The notes below the pieces were generated by a model that was not told the DNA's origin, ran no database searches, and was given only the letters and a program-made list of their open reading frames with translations. 64,000 nt of DNA. Origin: Lepiota brunneoincarnata. Taxonomy: Eukaryota; Basidiomycota; Agaricomycetes; Agaricales; Agaricaceae. Shown here one piece after another: positions 23,598 to 33,816 of this stretch (the stretch's first letter is position 1; each line of letters opens with the position of its first letter). Where the stretch lies: the NCBI GenBank assembly GCA_023014365.1, contig JAEBUN010000062.1:1-64000 (forward strand), in the 5' to 3' direction. Made by a program: the position numbers and the translations under genes.

Positions 23598-24295
23598 TGT
23601 TATGATCCGTGCTCCTTCTGTATCCGAGGATAACTGGAGACGGCCTTCAATCACTCTATAAGGTGTCCGAGACGGTTGGCCTTATAGAGCTTAGTGGATC
23701 GCGCTCAATGAGATAGCGAGGGAAGACGCCAAGTTAAGGCAGAGAGGTAAACGACCGCTGTTAACAAGATTAAAGCTTAAGGCTTTAATCTCTACTTGTA
23801 CAGGCCTTATATACCTATGAGGTGCTATATACTCGTTATAGGTTACTTGGCTGTTCTACTGGTCGTGCGCAGTCCTGACCATGATGCACATCCTGGCTGA
23901 TGGCATCCTAGCGTTATTTATATTACAATGAGTCAGTACTCTCGCTACTGCTGTGCGATGTTCCATCGCTTTCCTCTGACTCATAATCTCCTTCTCCCGA
24001 TTGTATCTCCATGGAGTCCTCTCCGTTCTCGCTCTCCATTCTCTCAGTGCTTCCATCCGTATCGGAGGTTGGATCGGTTGATCCATGGTTATCTTCTTCG
24101 TCCTCGGGGTATTCCAATATATCCTCCAAGGTTATCTCCATTCCTGCTTCTCTCGCCAGGTCCTGCATGGTGGTGTAATATTCCCCTTCCTCGTCTTCGT
24201 ATTCTTGTGCCCGTAGTTGGTCTGTAGTCTCCTGTACCCATCTTGTAAAGTCGAACAATAATTCTTGTTCCTCCCGGTCTGGACTGTTCATAACA
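23598..24295 (-). repeat. Family D solo LTR (698 bp) with perfect 5-bp target duplication
   Basis: Inserted in the gag of element E. GTAAC is present at 23593-23597 and again at 24296-24300. Ends are TGTTATGA..TCATAACA (inverted). It is richer in CpG than its surroundings, so it is a younger insertion than its host. It carries an open U3 ORF (see 23923-24291). Confidence 0.93.
23923..24291 (-). CDS. U3-encoded acidic protein, 122 aa, intact frame
   Basis: Starts at LTR base 5 (MNSPDREEQELLFDFTRWVQ) and stops at a TAA about 370 bases into the LTR, still upstream of the LTR's own TATATAAGG promoter. It therefore lies wholly in U3. The first half is amphipathic and Trp/Phe-containing; a helix-like ARE-AGMEITLEDILEYPEDEED segment follows; the tail is acidic and Ser/Glu-rich. 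No transmembrane segment, zinc motif or known domain is recognised. Two other copies (21.9 and 46.2 kb) keep the frame, and the length difference between copies inside the ORF is 9 nt. No host-like promoter is visible before it. It could be expressed from the genomic RNA's 3' LTR or from flanking promoters. Confidence 0.6.
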   Translation of the reverse strand: MNSPDREEQELLFDFTRWVQETTDQLRAQEYEDEEGEYYTTMQDLAREAGMEITLEDILEYPEDEEDNHGSTDPTSDTDGSTERMESENGEDSMEIQSGEGDYESEESDGTSHSSSESTDSL

Positions 24296-24486
24296 GTAAC
24301 ATTGAAGACGTCATCAAAGAGTTCAAGACTCTCGTCCACCATTCAGGACTCACAGAAGATTGTGCCCTCATAGAAAAGTTCCAAAATGTTATCAACTGGA
24401 ACCTTGCCTACAAAATCCTTACTAGTCCAAACCCACCCAACACCATAAACAAATGGTACTGCTGCACTATTCAGATTGACTGTTAG

Positions 24487-24735
24487 GGGAATAAGAGGCT
24501 GGAACCAATTTAATATTTGAGTGCCGATCATAATCGGCATGCATGCTACTTAAGTACAGCAACAGTCTGTGCACAGACTGGGTAACCAAACACTACATAG
24601 ACTACCAGAATTAATATGTGCAAACAACATACAACAACATATAAGATTGTATGCATGGTTGGGCTTGGGGATAGGGGTGGCTGAAGGATGAGGCCAGGTT
24701 CGGCATCAGGCATCAGCTAGAGTGGCTGAACCCAG
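24487..24735. mobile_element. Short palindrome-bearing insert in gag of element E
   Basis: About 250 bases that interrupt gag. They contain a hairpin at 24522-24539 (TGCCGAT, CATA, ATCGGCA), GCATGCATGC right after it, and a perfect 18-base palindrome CAGTCTGTGCACAGACTG at 24563-24580. No ORF. It resembles the end of a non-autonomous element, but the boundaries and family are unknown. Confidence 0.35.
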
Positions 24736-25376
24736 ATGCTTTACCGCAGACCTTTAGATGTACCTTGCATAAGGGGGGGCAACCCTGCCAGTCCCCTTAC
24801 ATTGACCACAACTGGTGCACCGCCTCTACAATCCTTGGACTGTGTCCAGGATTCCATCCATGCCCTGCTCCTGCTAATAACTACTGTCATCCGCAACAAC
24901 CGTATTGCCGACTGCAACAACAATCATCCTACACTGGACCAAACCACCATTACCAATTCCATCCATCACATGATCCAAATGCTATGGAGATTGACAACAT
25001 GTACCTTAATGAAGGTCCTGAATATTACCCTTTGTTTAATATCCCTGGTGATCTGCAACCTGAGTATGAAGAGGCCGAAGAAGACCAACCAGATCATTTC
25101 CCCCACAATGATGACATTGATATCAATGCTGTCTTTACACCTGAAGAAAAGCGTGCCTACAAGAAAGGCCTGTGCTTCTGTTGCTTTAAACCAGGCCACA
25201 TTTCCTGCATATGCCCAAACATTGCTAAACTGCAACCGAAAATTGATAAGGCAACCAACATATGGAACACATCCCTTAAAATCCATTCCATCATCAAATC
25301 TATTCCCAAAACTGAAGCCATTGAAGTCTACAACATTGTGCCACAAAATCATTTCATTTGTGAAATCACTAGCTAA

Positions 25377-26165
25377 TAAAGTGACTAACTCTCTGTTACC
25401 AAATAATATCAGTATATGGCTATGGTCAGACATTGGGTGCAAGAGATTTAGAATACTATCTAAAATATGTGAAGGCAGACATCTCAGAAACAGAACCAGA
25501 ATGCCCAGACAAGTAAAAGTGATGTTAACTAACTTATTAGTGATAAGGCTATGGAAGAATGACTCTGGTATGAATGTACCTGAGCATTGTATCCGATACC
25601 ATGTTAACTAAGATATTAGTTAAGATACTCATGACTGCACAAAAAAACCCATTTCTTCGCCTCTGCCCTAGAAAGCAGATGAGTCACAACACCTATGTCA
25701 TCCAGATGGTACCTAGTCATAATATGTAACAGGTCTGGGAGTGAATCTTGACAAAAGAATGTAGGGATTAGCTAATGCCTTGACAAGAATGTCCCCTTGG
25801 AACAGCTCTGATGCAGAAAAAAATAATCTCAATGTGATGTCCCAAGTGACGGTCGATCACTGTAGTTTACTGCCTGAAGGCTATGGAAGTGAACTTTTAG
25901 GACATTAGGGTTGAGAACCCAGGTGTGGAGAATCCAAGAAAAAGATAAAAACCCTTAGATAAGAGTTAGCATGTAAACTTGCTAACCCAACTGGCTGTGA
26001 TATAAATAACCAGGCACTTAGGGAGCAAGTTCCTGAGAGTGAATTATGTTGCTGATATCGGAACTCCTAGAATGATGCTCCTAAATGATGAGGAGACAAT
26101 AAAATGATGAAGCTGAAGGCTTGTTTCAGGTATACCCATAAGTCAATTGTATATTGTTATAAAAC
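25377..26165. other. Degenerate repeat sequence, no gene recognised
   Basis: Follows the gag of element E. It may be decayed family E protease/pol sequence, but no motif can be read. Confidence 0.35.
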
Positions 26166-27195
26166 TCATCTGTAAATTACATGGGAGGAAAGAAACTGCT
26201 TGCCTATTTCCCCCCCCTGATTGTATGGTCGATTAGGATAGTCCTCCTCTTTCTCCTCCTTGTCCTCCTCTTTCTCCTCCTCCTCCTCCTCATCACCCTC
26301 CTCCTCCTCCACATCCTCATTGTCTGTGAATCCCACATCTAGGATTGCATTCCCTGTCCTTGCCCACTTTTCAGAGGCTATCCTTCTGTCCTCTGCTTTC
26401 TCCAACATTTCTATCTGTCTCTTCCTGTCCTCCTCCTACCACTTCTTTACCTGTCCTGGTGCAAACAACTCTGTGAGCCTGTAGTTGCTCCTGGTCTGCA
26501 TCTCCAGGGCCATATGCAACCTGACTAGTTCTTCAGTCAGGTTGACTATCCTCTTGCTGTTCTCCTGGATAGCCTGCATTGGTGTTTGTACCAGGGTGGT
26601 GAAGTATGCAATGCAATGGGGATTAAATGACCTGTGATCTCAAACCTATGCATACCTCTTGTTAGCTACTATGATAATCATCACATCTCAAAACTTACAT
26701 TGTGTTGCATTGTGCCAGAAATCCCAGTCACTGTTTCTGGCCTTGGTTCTGCCACCTGGGTGGCCTCTATCAATGGCTGTCAAAAGAGCTGTGGCAAGGC
26801 CTCTGTGCCTCCCATTGGCAAGCCAGCAGCTTCACACCTGGCCTTTGCCTTCACACAAGGGGCACACTTTGTGATAGTGGGAGCTATAGCAACTTATTAG
26901 CAAAATAGTTCAATCAAAAGTGTAATATTAGTACTACTCACCTGAGGACTCTTGACATGCCAACCACTTGGTGAGGCATTGCACACAGGGGTTATGCTCC
27001 CCTATTTTATGTGGCCATTGTTCTCTCAGCCACCACCCCTGCTCCCACCCTGACTCCTCCAACTTCATCTGTGCAGACTGATCCTCCACCCTTCTTTGTT
27101 CAATGGTGGGCCCTGCCTGCCCCTGCTCTCTCTCCCTCTCCAATGCTTCCATCCTTATGCTTGCAGCATGTTCATCCACTCTCCTCTTCAATCGT
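26166..27195 (-). pseudogene. Repeat-associated coiled-coil protein with Cys clusters (degenerate)
   Basis: Minus-strand pieces: RMEALEREREQGQAGP.., a Cys motif HNPCVQCLTKWLACQ (about 26,960), a second Cys motif KCAPCVKAKARCE (about 26,850), then helical MQAIQENSKRIVNLTEELVR and a Glu-rich tail (about 26,170-26,330). At least two stop codons interrupt it. The start is cut by repeat F at 27196. A related 5' piece (NPCVWCLKLKQPC) is at 29.55-29.89 kb. Such CxxC-K-rich coiled-coil proteins recur near repeats in mushroom genomes; this is from general knowledge and function is unknown. Confidence 0.4.
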
Positions 27196-28020
27196 TGATA
27201 TGCCGATTTCATGCCTATACATGAATTCCTTACTCTGGAACAATTCTCTACATAGAATCATTGGCTATATCATTAAAGAACTCTATAGAGGATTGGTACT
27301 ATGTCCCATAGTAGCCAGTTCAACCAAATTGAGGATATTCAAGCCTTGGAAGTGTTCAAACCAGTTCATTATCACTAAGCTTAGTAAACCAAGCCATCAG
27401 AATGCTCTCTGGAGGGATTCAGGACTCTACATAGCCTATCAAGTATACTCCGGTCACATCAGGGAATCTTACAAGCAGTTTTCTGATGAACTCGGACTTG
27501 TTTGAACCCAAAAGAATGTACATAGTGGCTGTTGCAGGTGTATCACACCTATGACAAGCCCAATAATGATGACTGGACCACAGAATGGAATGTCCAATGC
27601 TTGGGAGGCAACACCCAATGCCCAAAATCCCAGAAATATCAAAGACTCATAATTAACAAGTGCTTTGTGGGTCCTGGCACCTCAGCATATTGCCTAACTG
27701 AGATTAATTACAACAGATCAAGGGATTGTCCATATGCTATACATGCCAATCATAATTGATCCAGAGGCTTAATGCGCTCACATGGATGCAGAATAATGCA
27801 GATGAGCATGGAACACATCTGGCTGGATTGCCATTCATCAATCAGAGAAAAACCCATAACCCAGGGCAAAGTAGAAATGCTGCCAAACCTTCCAAAATAT
27901 TCTGCAGTACCTGTAACAATTAAGCTTATTGTTTTCCATTTCATAATTACTATCTCTCATATGTATCTAAACAATATAAATATGGTTGCACTTGTTTGTG
28001 GAGAAGCAAGAGGTCTCACC
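27196..28020. repeat. Repeat F, old CpG-poor copy (825 bp)
   Basis: Collinear with 63176-64000, from TGATATGCCGATTTC to GAGGTCTCACC. Both alignable stretches are the same length. Many differences are CG in the right copy against TG or CA here. It starts with TG but the family is unknown. The true right end may lie beyond 28020, because the other copy is cut by the window edge. Confidence 0.8.
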
Positions 28021-29194
28021 CCCACTTCCACATGCAAGTCTGTAAGCCATGATCAAGAATAGTTTCAGAGGACTACTTAGTGTGTGTCATTAAGTGTGAT
28101 TTCTTCAGTCATTGACCAACCCAGAGACAGAGACAGAGAACAGAGTTCAGAGACCAGAGACCAGAGACTAGAGATCCTGCACTTTGAATTGACAGGGATT
28201 GTCCTTTCACTGTTGTACCGTATGGCTAAGATAACTTCCACAGCTATTTGTTAACCTCTCAAAACACTATTCTCTTGAATTTCGCTATCAGAACGCACCC
28301 CCAGAACACCCTTAAAGATGAAACTGTTCATTATCTATCTCATACTACTTGTATTAACTTAAGCTTATTGAATTTCAACTAAGCTTAGTGAGACCCTTTA
28401 TCTATATTAAAATCTACAAACATTTCCACCTTTTCATTGTTTCTCCCACCTCACCATTACCTGTTCCTCCATTTGAGCCCTGGTGCTATCATCATCATCC
28501 TCATCATGCTTGGGTGCTGCCAGGTGCTTTGATAGGCTGCAAGTGGTAGCAGCAGTGATGGTGGGCAGTTGGAGTGTTGGGTGGGAGGGGCCCAGGGTGG
28601 CAGGTCAGTGATAGGTTTGGCGCAAGGGGCCCAGAGTGGGAGGTGGCTGGTAGGTTGGGTGTGAAGGACCCAGGATAGGGGTGCCAGTTTGTCCTCTGGC
28701 CATCCTGGCGCTGGCCAGCTTGCTCTTTGAGGTGGTGCAGGAGTTCATTTTGTGAGGGGATGACATGATGTGTAGGGTGCAATATTGGAGATTGAGATTG
28801 AGGATCTTACACTTTTTATTATGTTTTCCTCCCTGTGGGAAGTGGGTTGTGGCATTGTAATCCCACCCTCAGAGTCATGACTAAACTTTTCGAACTTGAG
28901 CTTAGCTTATTCTGTGAATCCTGCCTTGTTGCTATGTATTTGGTTGCTATGTACTGCTTGAGTTTGAGCTTATAGCTTAAATCTAGGCTCTCTTTTGCAA
29001 AATGTGCCTTCTTGCTTCACTTCCTTCACTATATTTAGATGGTATTGCTGGTGGCTAAATTCAATACTTCTACTTTTGGAAACCCTCTCACTTTTCCCAT
29101 TTGATCCATCTTTGCAGCCATGATATCCCAGGAAATCAATGATCCATACATAATATGCTTGACATGGTAGTATATTGTCCACTACTGCACCTGT
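28021..29194. other. Repeat remnants, no gene recognised
   Basis: Includes a low-complexity CAGAGA-type stretch at about 28121-28172. A minus-strand frame at 28782-28504 has degenerate Pro-rich repeats (PGPLAPN.., PGPLPPN..). No domain. Confidence 0.35.
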
Positions 29195-29395
29195 GCCTGC
29201 TGTGGCATTACTGCACCCTACTGACATGTATGCTGTGACACTACTGCACCCCACCACCATTGCTGCTGTGACATACTGCACCCTACCGCTGCCACTGCTG
29301 TGACATATTGCACCCTACTGCCATCACTACTGTGACATACTGCACCCTACCGCCATTGCTACTGTGACATTACTGTACCCCTACTGTGTCTGCTG
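29195..29395. repeat. Minisatellite, unit about 32 bp, five to six copies
   Basis: Unit of the form TGTGACATACTGCACCCTAC plus CGCCATTGCTAC, repeated with point changes. Lies between two repeat-associated gene remnants. Confidence 0.75.
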
Positions 29396-29499
29396 TAGTT
29401 ATAAAATGGATTTGCAGAAGAGAAATTGAGTCTGAGCCTAACTGATAATATTTGGGGTGGTTGATCCACTTGAATCCCAGGGTGCCACAGGCAGAAAAT

Positions 29500-29890
29500 T
29501 ATATAAGGAACAGAATTGCCAACTTCAACCTTCACAAGCCCACATCCACTATGTCCTCCCCTCTTGATCTCAAGCTTGATAGCATTTTGAGATGTGCCCT
29601 GAGTTAGCTGATCAGGTTTGGCACTTGGTGACCAAACTCAAGCAGCAAGACCAGGTGCAGTTGCCTGCCATAACCTTGCCTGGCCCTTCAAAGCAAAACA
29701 TGGGGAGGTCACAAGATGAGGATAATAACAAGGTGGATGCAGTGGGTGTGGCAGATAGGGCAGGGCAGCAAGGCAGAGAGGAATGGGAGCAGAGAAGGAA
29801 AATGGGGGGGGGCAACCCTTGTGTTTGGTGTCTTAAACTGAAGCAGCCATGCCACCCAACTGACAGTGGGTATATGCACTCTGAAGCCCT
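29500..29890 (+). pseudogene. 5' part of a Cys-motif repeat-associated gene with TATA box
   Basis: TATATAAGG at 29500-29508 is followed by ATG at 29551 (MSSPLDLKLDSILR). A one-base shift leads into CPELADQVWHLVTKLKQQDQ and later NPCVWCLKLKQPC, the same Cys motif as in the minus-strand remnant at 26.96 kb. Family B sequence takes over at about 29,890. Confidence 0.4.
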
Positions 29891-29894
29891 AACT

Positions 29895-32800
29895 TATCCT
29901 TGGGGGTCAGCCATTCCTTGACTTCTGCAACTTTGACTGGGTCCATCTTGATGGAGCTTTCTGAGATAATGAGTCCTAGGTACTCAATGTGAGTGTGTTC
30001 AAACTCACACTTTTCCAGCCATAGGTAAAGTTTGTGCCATTGGAGGATCTCCATAATGTGCCTAACAACATCCCCATGTTGCTCCAAGGTCTGGGTGAAG
30101 ATGAGGATGTTGTCCAGGTAAACAACTACAACTCCCTCCATGATAAGTTCATGAAAGATGTTGTTCATCATTGTCTGGAAAGTGGCTGAGCTGTTAGTGA
30201 GGCCAAAGAACATGACAAGGGGTTCAAAGAGGCCTCTGTTGGTATGAAAAGCTGCCTTCCACTTGTCTCCTGGCTTAATCCAGACATTTTTAAAGCCCCA
30301 TCAAATGTCCAATTTGGTGAAGTACTTTTCCCCCCAGAGCTGCACAACCAGCTCAGAGATGAGGGGCAGAGGATACTTGTTCTTCACTGTGAGGGCATTG
30401 AGTGCTTAGTAATCCTGTACTAGGTGAAGCGAGCCATCCTTTTTTTTGATGAAGAAGACTGGGGAAGCCATAGGAGACTTAGATGGGTGTATCTGACCAG
30501 AAGACAAGTTTTTCTGCAGGAATTCATCCAGTTCCTTCTGCTCGAGAGGGGACAGTGGATAGACCTTGCATCCCTTGGGATCTGCTCCTGGGATGAGCTC
30601 TATTGCATGATCCCAGGGTTAGTGATCCAGGAGCATGTTGAAGGACTCCTTGGCAAAGACAGTGGTATACTCCTGCAGGTATGGGGGGATGTGTGCTTGG
30701 AAGCCAGAATTCTAAGGGTTGTTTGTTTGGGAATTCTGGAGGAAGGCATCTGCTAGGCATTGAGAGGTGGTAGAGCCTGCAGCAATCACCTCCAGAACTG
30801 GCTTTGGGGGGAGAAGTCCCACTGCAAAGATACAATCCCCATCTTCTAAAGGCTCCTCTGGCTCTGAGGTAGGGAGGGTTGGATCATCCTTGTCCTCTTC
30901 TTCATCTAAGGTGGGAAATGGGCCAAGTCAGCAGGTGCAGATGCAATTGGCTTGAAGTTTTTGTGCATGGTGCTTGGCACATGACTGGTCTCAGTATTTG
31001 GTACAGCATGAGGGGCATCAGGATAATTTGACTTCTCCAGTTTGCCAGTCAATTTCCAGATTATGTTGCTTCAGCCATGTAAATCCCAGAAGAAGTTCTT
31101 GCCTCCCCAACTTGGTTACTGCTAACAGCATGCATTTGGCATGGTTCCAATAGCACAAGACCATATCTACCACTTTGGAAATTTGTCCAGCCTCATTTGG
31201 AGTCCCATCTACATTGAACACTGGGATGGGGTTGGATAAGTGGCAAGTACTGAGATGAGTAGTGCAAACAAAGTCTTGGTCAATGAAGGAGCCAGTTGCA
31301 CCAGAATCCACCAATGCCTTGACTGTTTTGCAGTCTGCTGAGTCAGTGGTCTTGAGTTCCACTGTCAGCTGGAGGGACTTGGATTCCAAGTTGGAGTAAG
31401 CAATGATTGGTCTTTTTGGGAGGTGGCATTCCCAGCAGGGATGTCGCACTGAAGTTTTTGGGGGTGGTGGTGTGTCTTCAGGAGTTGGTTCAGAGTCAGA
31501 AACAGGTTCTATTTCATCTACTGACAAAACTGAGAACCTATTACATGAATGTAATGGGGGCACACCAGTCACCTGTTGCACTGCTGAAAATCCTCTCCAG
31601 CTTCCAACTCTGCTTCTTCTATCCTCAGAATTCCAGTCATTGCAGCTAGGGCATCCATCTCCAAATTCCACCTCTGCATCAGCTCATCCCATTCCTCCAG
31701 ATCCATCCTTTTACAGCAGTAGCAGAGTGGGGGGAGTCCTGATTTCTGCTTGGAGGCATCAATGTCCATAGGGACTGGATTTCCTGGGGAAGGGTTAGAG
31801 TGGATAGGGGGACATGGAGGGGCTGGGGGTCTGATCGTTGGCATGGAGGGGGGGAGTCTGACATACCCTGCAGGAGGCTTGGAGGTGGGGGGGAGCAGGG
31901 AGCAGACACTGGAGCAGAATACCTCATTTGCCATCTGGGCTTGATCTACCCATTGTGCTGCCAAGTACCAAGCCTCTGGGTCTGAGTCCAAGGGGTGGCC
32001 TGCTGGGAGAGTAGCAATAGCATTCTGGATGGAAGGGTGTAGACCTTGGCAGAACTTGACCACAATAACTCAAGGGTCTCAGTATCCAGACTTGGAGATG
32101 AGGACCTTGAAAGTATCCAGGTAGTCTTTGACAGTCTGCTCTCATTGGTGGTACAATGTGGACTCCAACATATTTAGTGCATCAGCTTCTGCATTGACAG
32201 GGAAAAACTGACCCTTGAATTGTTTGGTGAAGTCCCACCAGTCCATAAAGGGAAACCCACTGATGCTAGCTTCCAAATGGAACAGCTTGTTGGCCCATTG
32301 CACTGTGCATCCCAATTTTATGTAAGAGAGGGTCCACAGTATTTTCTGTTCATCAGAACAGAATTGATCTGCCAAGAGCCTGATGTAGAGCTGGCATGCA
32401 TTCAGAAATGCACAATCCTTGGCACATTCTCCATCAAATTCAGGTGGGATTGCCACCTTGGCCTTGGTGGAGGTGCATGGTGGAGGTGATGGTGGACAGG
32501 GGTGAAGAGCAGGAGGGGGGGGGGTTCATGGGCTGTGGCTCAGGACTCATACTCCACTCTGTTGAGGGGCATGGCTGAGATGGAGGAGGGGGTGTTAGGG
32601 TGCTGTTGTCCTATTGAGTCCATGAGGTTTTGGAGTGTGTCACATATGTCATTCACTGTGTCCATCATGTTCCATTTGGCTTCAGCTTGTCGGTCCTGTA
32701 CCTCAGCCATGTCTGTGAGTAGTGAGCCTATGGCCTCCTCAATGGTCATTTGAGTCAGTGGTGGCTGCTACTGCTCTTGGGGCATGATGGCAAGGGCACT

Positions 32801-33058
32801 GGGAGGTAGAGGAAGGGTGTAGTTGGCACAGGAGAAGTGGTGTAACTTGTCTGGGCATTGTCAATGGCCAGTCCTCTGGGAATAGACTTGATTCTTCTGT
32901 AAGGGTGACCTGGTCACCATGTTGCATCGGCTGAGCAGGGAGAAACCTTAGAGAATCAAGTAAGGTTTCTTTGAGCTTACCTACACTACTTATCCTACCT
33001 TCTGTAATGTCCAAGTTGAGTAATCTACTCTACATAAATGGCTGTGAGGTGTCAGGGA
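29895..33058 (-). mobile_element. Family B Ty3 element, truncated at both ends
   Basis: On the minus strand in order: 3' part of the 5' LTR (33058-32898), self-priming site (32895-32886), gag from ATG 32785, protease (VDSGATGSFIDQDF, about 31,310) and reverse transcriptase to about 29,900. The RT catalytic motif reads YLDNILIF instead of YxDD. RNase H, integrase and the 3' LTR are missing. Almost no CpG remains. Many frameshifts and stops. The site in the LTR at 32952-32961 (ACTTGATTCT on the minus strand) is the exact complement of the site after the LTR. Confidence 0.75.
31018..32785 (-). pseudogene. Family B gag and protease (broken)
   Basis: Gag starts MPQEQ, then a stop, then PPLTQMTIEEAIGSLLTDMA. 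The capsid-like core is at about 32,140-32,456 (LWTLSYIKLGCTVQWANKLF, WWDFTKQFKGQFFP). The nucleocapsid zinc knuckle is lost or degenerate (LCYCCKR only). Protease frame 31671-31018 holds ALVDSGATGSFID. Frames shift between pieces. Confidence 0.6.
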
Positions 33059-33445
33059 TGTTATCAGAAACCACATCAGAAGGACGGTTACTTTTAGTTC
33101 ACATTCCCATGTCACTATGAAACTATCAGTAGTGTACATCAGAAGGACTATTCTTAGTATACGCCTCATGTTTTCTTATCTCTGACTCATAGTTACCCCA
33201 GTCCGAACCATTATAGTAGGAGTACAGCCACACTTAGGAGTATATAAGGATACAGTACAATACCTTGTATCCTTATCTTAGTGTTATACAGTTCTTGCCT
33301 CCTATATCTCTTTGCCCTTAAAACCAGCTGGACTATAGTGCTCCGTCGTCTCCAAGTCACGCCTAGTAGGACAAGACCAAGTCTGTATAGACATCTTGCC
33401 ACAAACGCCGTGCTACTCAAGAGCGAACCCCTAACCCGGGTAACA
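33059..33445 (+). repeat. Family A 5' LTR
   Basis: TGTTATCAG..GGGTAACA. TATATAAGG at 33241-33249. The presumed transcript start ATCTTAGTGTT is at 33275-33285, 34 bases downstream. Confidence 0.92.
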
Positions 33446-33446
33446 A

Positions 33447-33457
33447 AACACTAAGAT
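33447..33457 (+). promoter_or_regulatory. Self-priming primer-binding site of family A
   Basis: AACACTAAGAT lies one base after the LTR and is the exact reverse complement of ATCTTAGTGTT at 33275-33285 in the LTR. In Tf1 the first 11 bases of the RNA fold back on such a site and prime minus-strand DNA. The same pair is present in the copy at 58.9-59.3 kb. Confidence 0.8.
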
Positions 33458-33534
33458 ACTCTGCTGCTTATCTCTTGCTCGCCCTCTACTCTGCTCTGCT
33501 CTGCTGACGTACTGAATGCGTCAAGGTACCCTGG

Positions 33535-33804
33535 TTGTTCAAAACGATGTGCGAAAGAAAACCACCTCTCTGTGTAGCCATTGCTACGTCCCTCAACCTC
33601 TCCCCGCCAGAAGATCTGGCTTACCTACTCATTTTCGTTTTCACTTCTACCACCACCCTCATCGCCTACCGAATCATCACCCTAGAACTCGAACGCATCA
33701 CGTGCCCCTGCCACTGCTGTGTCGTCAGATTGTGGAACCTATATTCAGGAATATCCATAATCGCCACCCAATTCTTTATACTTCTAGCGATAATTGATCG
33801 CTAG
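33535..33804 (+). CDS. Family A leader ORF, hydrophobic, 89 aa
   Basis: Lies between the priming site and gag, in the same frame as gag. It ends in TAG 12 bases before the gag ATG (33817). At least two hydrophobic segments are visible (DLAYLLIFVFTSTTTLIAY and YSGISIIATQFFILLAII), with a Cys-rich CPCHCC between them. A related frame is present in the diverged copy at 59396-59565 (VAIA.., PADLAYLLLVTFITIAIH), so the coding content is shared by two subfamilies. It could be a free membrane peptide or, if the TAG is a mutated sense codon, an N-terminal extension of Gag. Function is unknown. Confidence 0.45.
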   Translation: MFKTMCERKPPLCVAIATSLNLSPPEDLAYLLIFVFTSTTTLIAYRIITLELERITCPCHCCVVRLWNLYSGISIIATQFFILLAIIDR

Positions 33805-33816
33805 ACAAATATCACC

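Larger units (their letters stand above)
21384..25376 (+). mobile_element. Family E Ty3 element: 5' LTR, PBS and gag, interrupted by two D LTRs
   Basis: The 5' LTR is 21384-21722 (TGTTACC..GCATAACA). TATATGGGG at 21563 is 33 bases before AGCTTTGTCTT (21596-21606). The bases after the LTR, 21724-21734, are its exact reverse complement, a self-priming site. Gag is read in pieces from about 22689: proline-rich N terminus, then KKLTLFNGNCKNFQEFINS (23277 on). The gag core is split by a D solo LTR (23598-24295) and resumes with DVIKEFKTLVHHSGLTEDC. After a foreign insert (24487-24735) the C-terminal part has PNAMEIDNMYL and the zinc knuckle CFCCFKPGHISCIC. Pol is not seen. Several in-frame stops make it inactive. 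Confidence 0.7.

Noticed and set aside
27201..27505. Plus-strand frames inside repeat F (NSVLRNDSLHRIIGYIIKEL type)
   Set aside because: Short, differently interrupted in the two copies, and without a recognisable domain; not supported as a gene.
29195..29395. CRISPR-like regular repeat
   Set aside because: Units are contiguous and imperfect with no unique spacers; this is a minisatellite in a eukaryotic repeat region.
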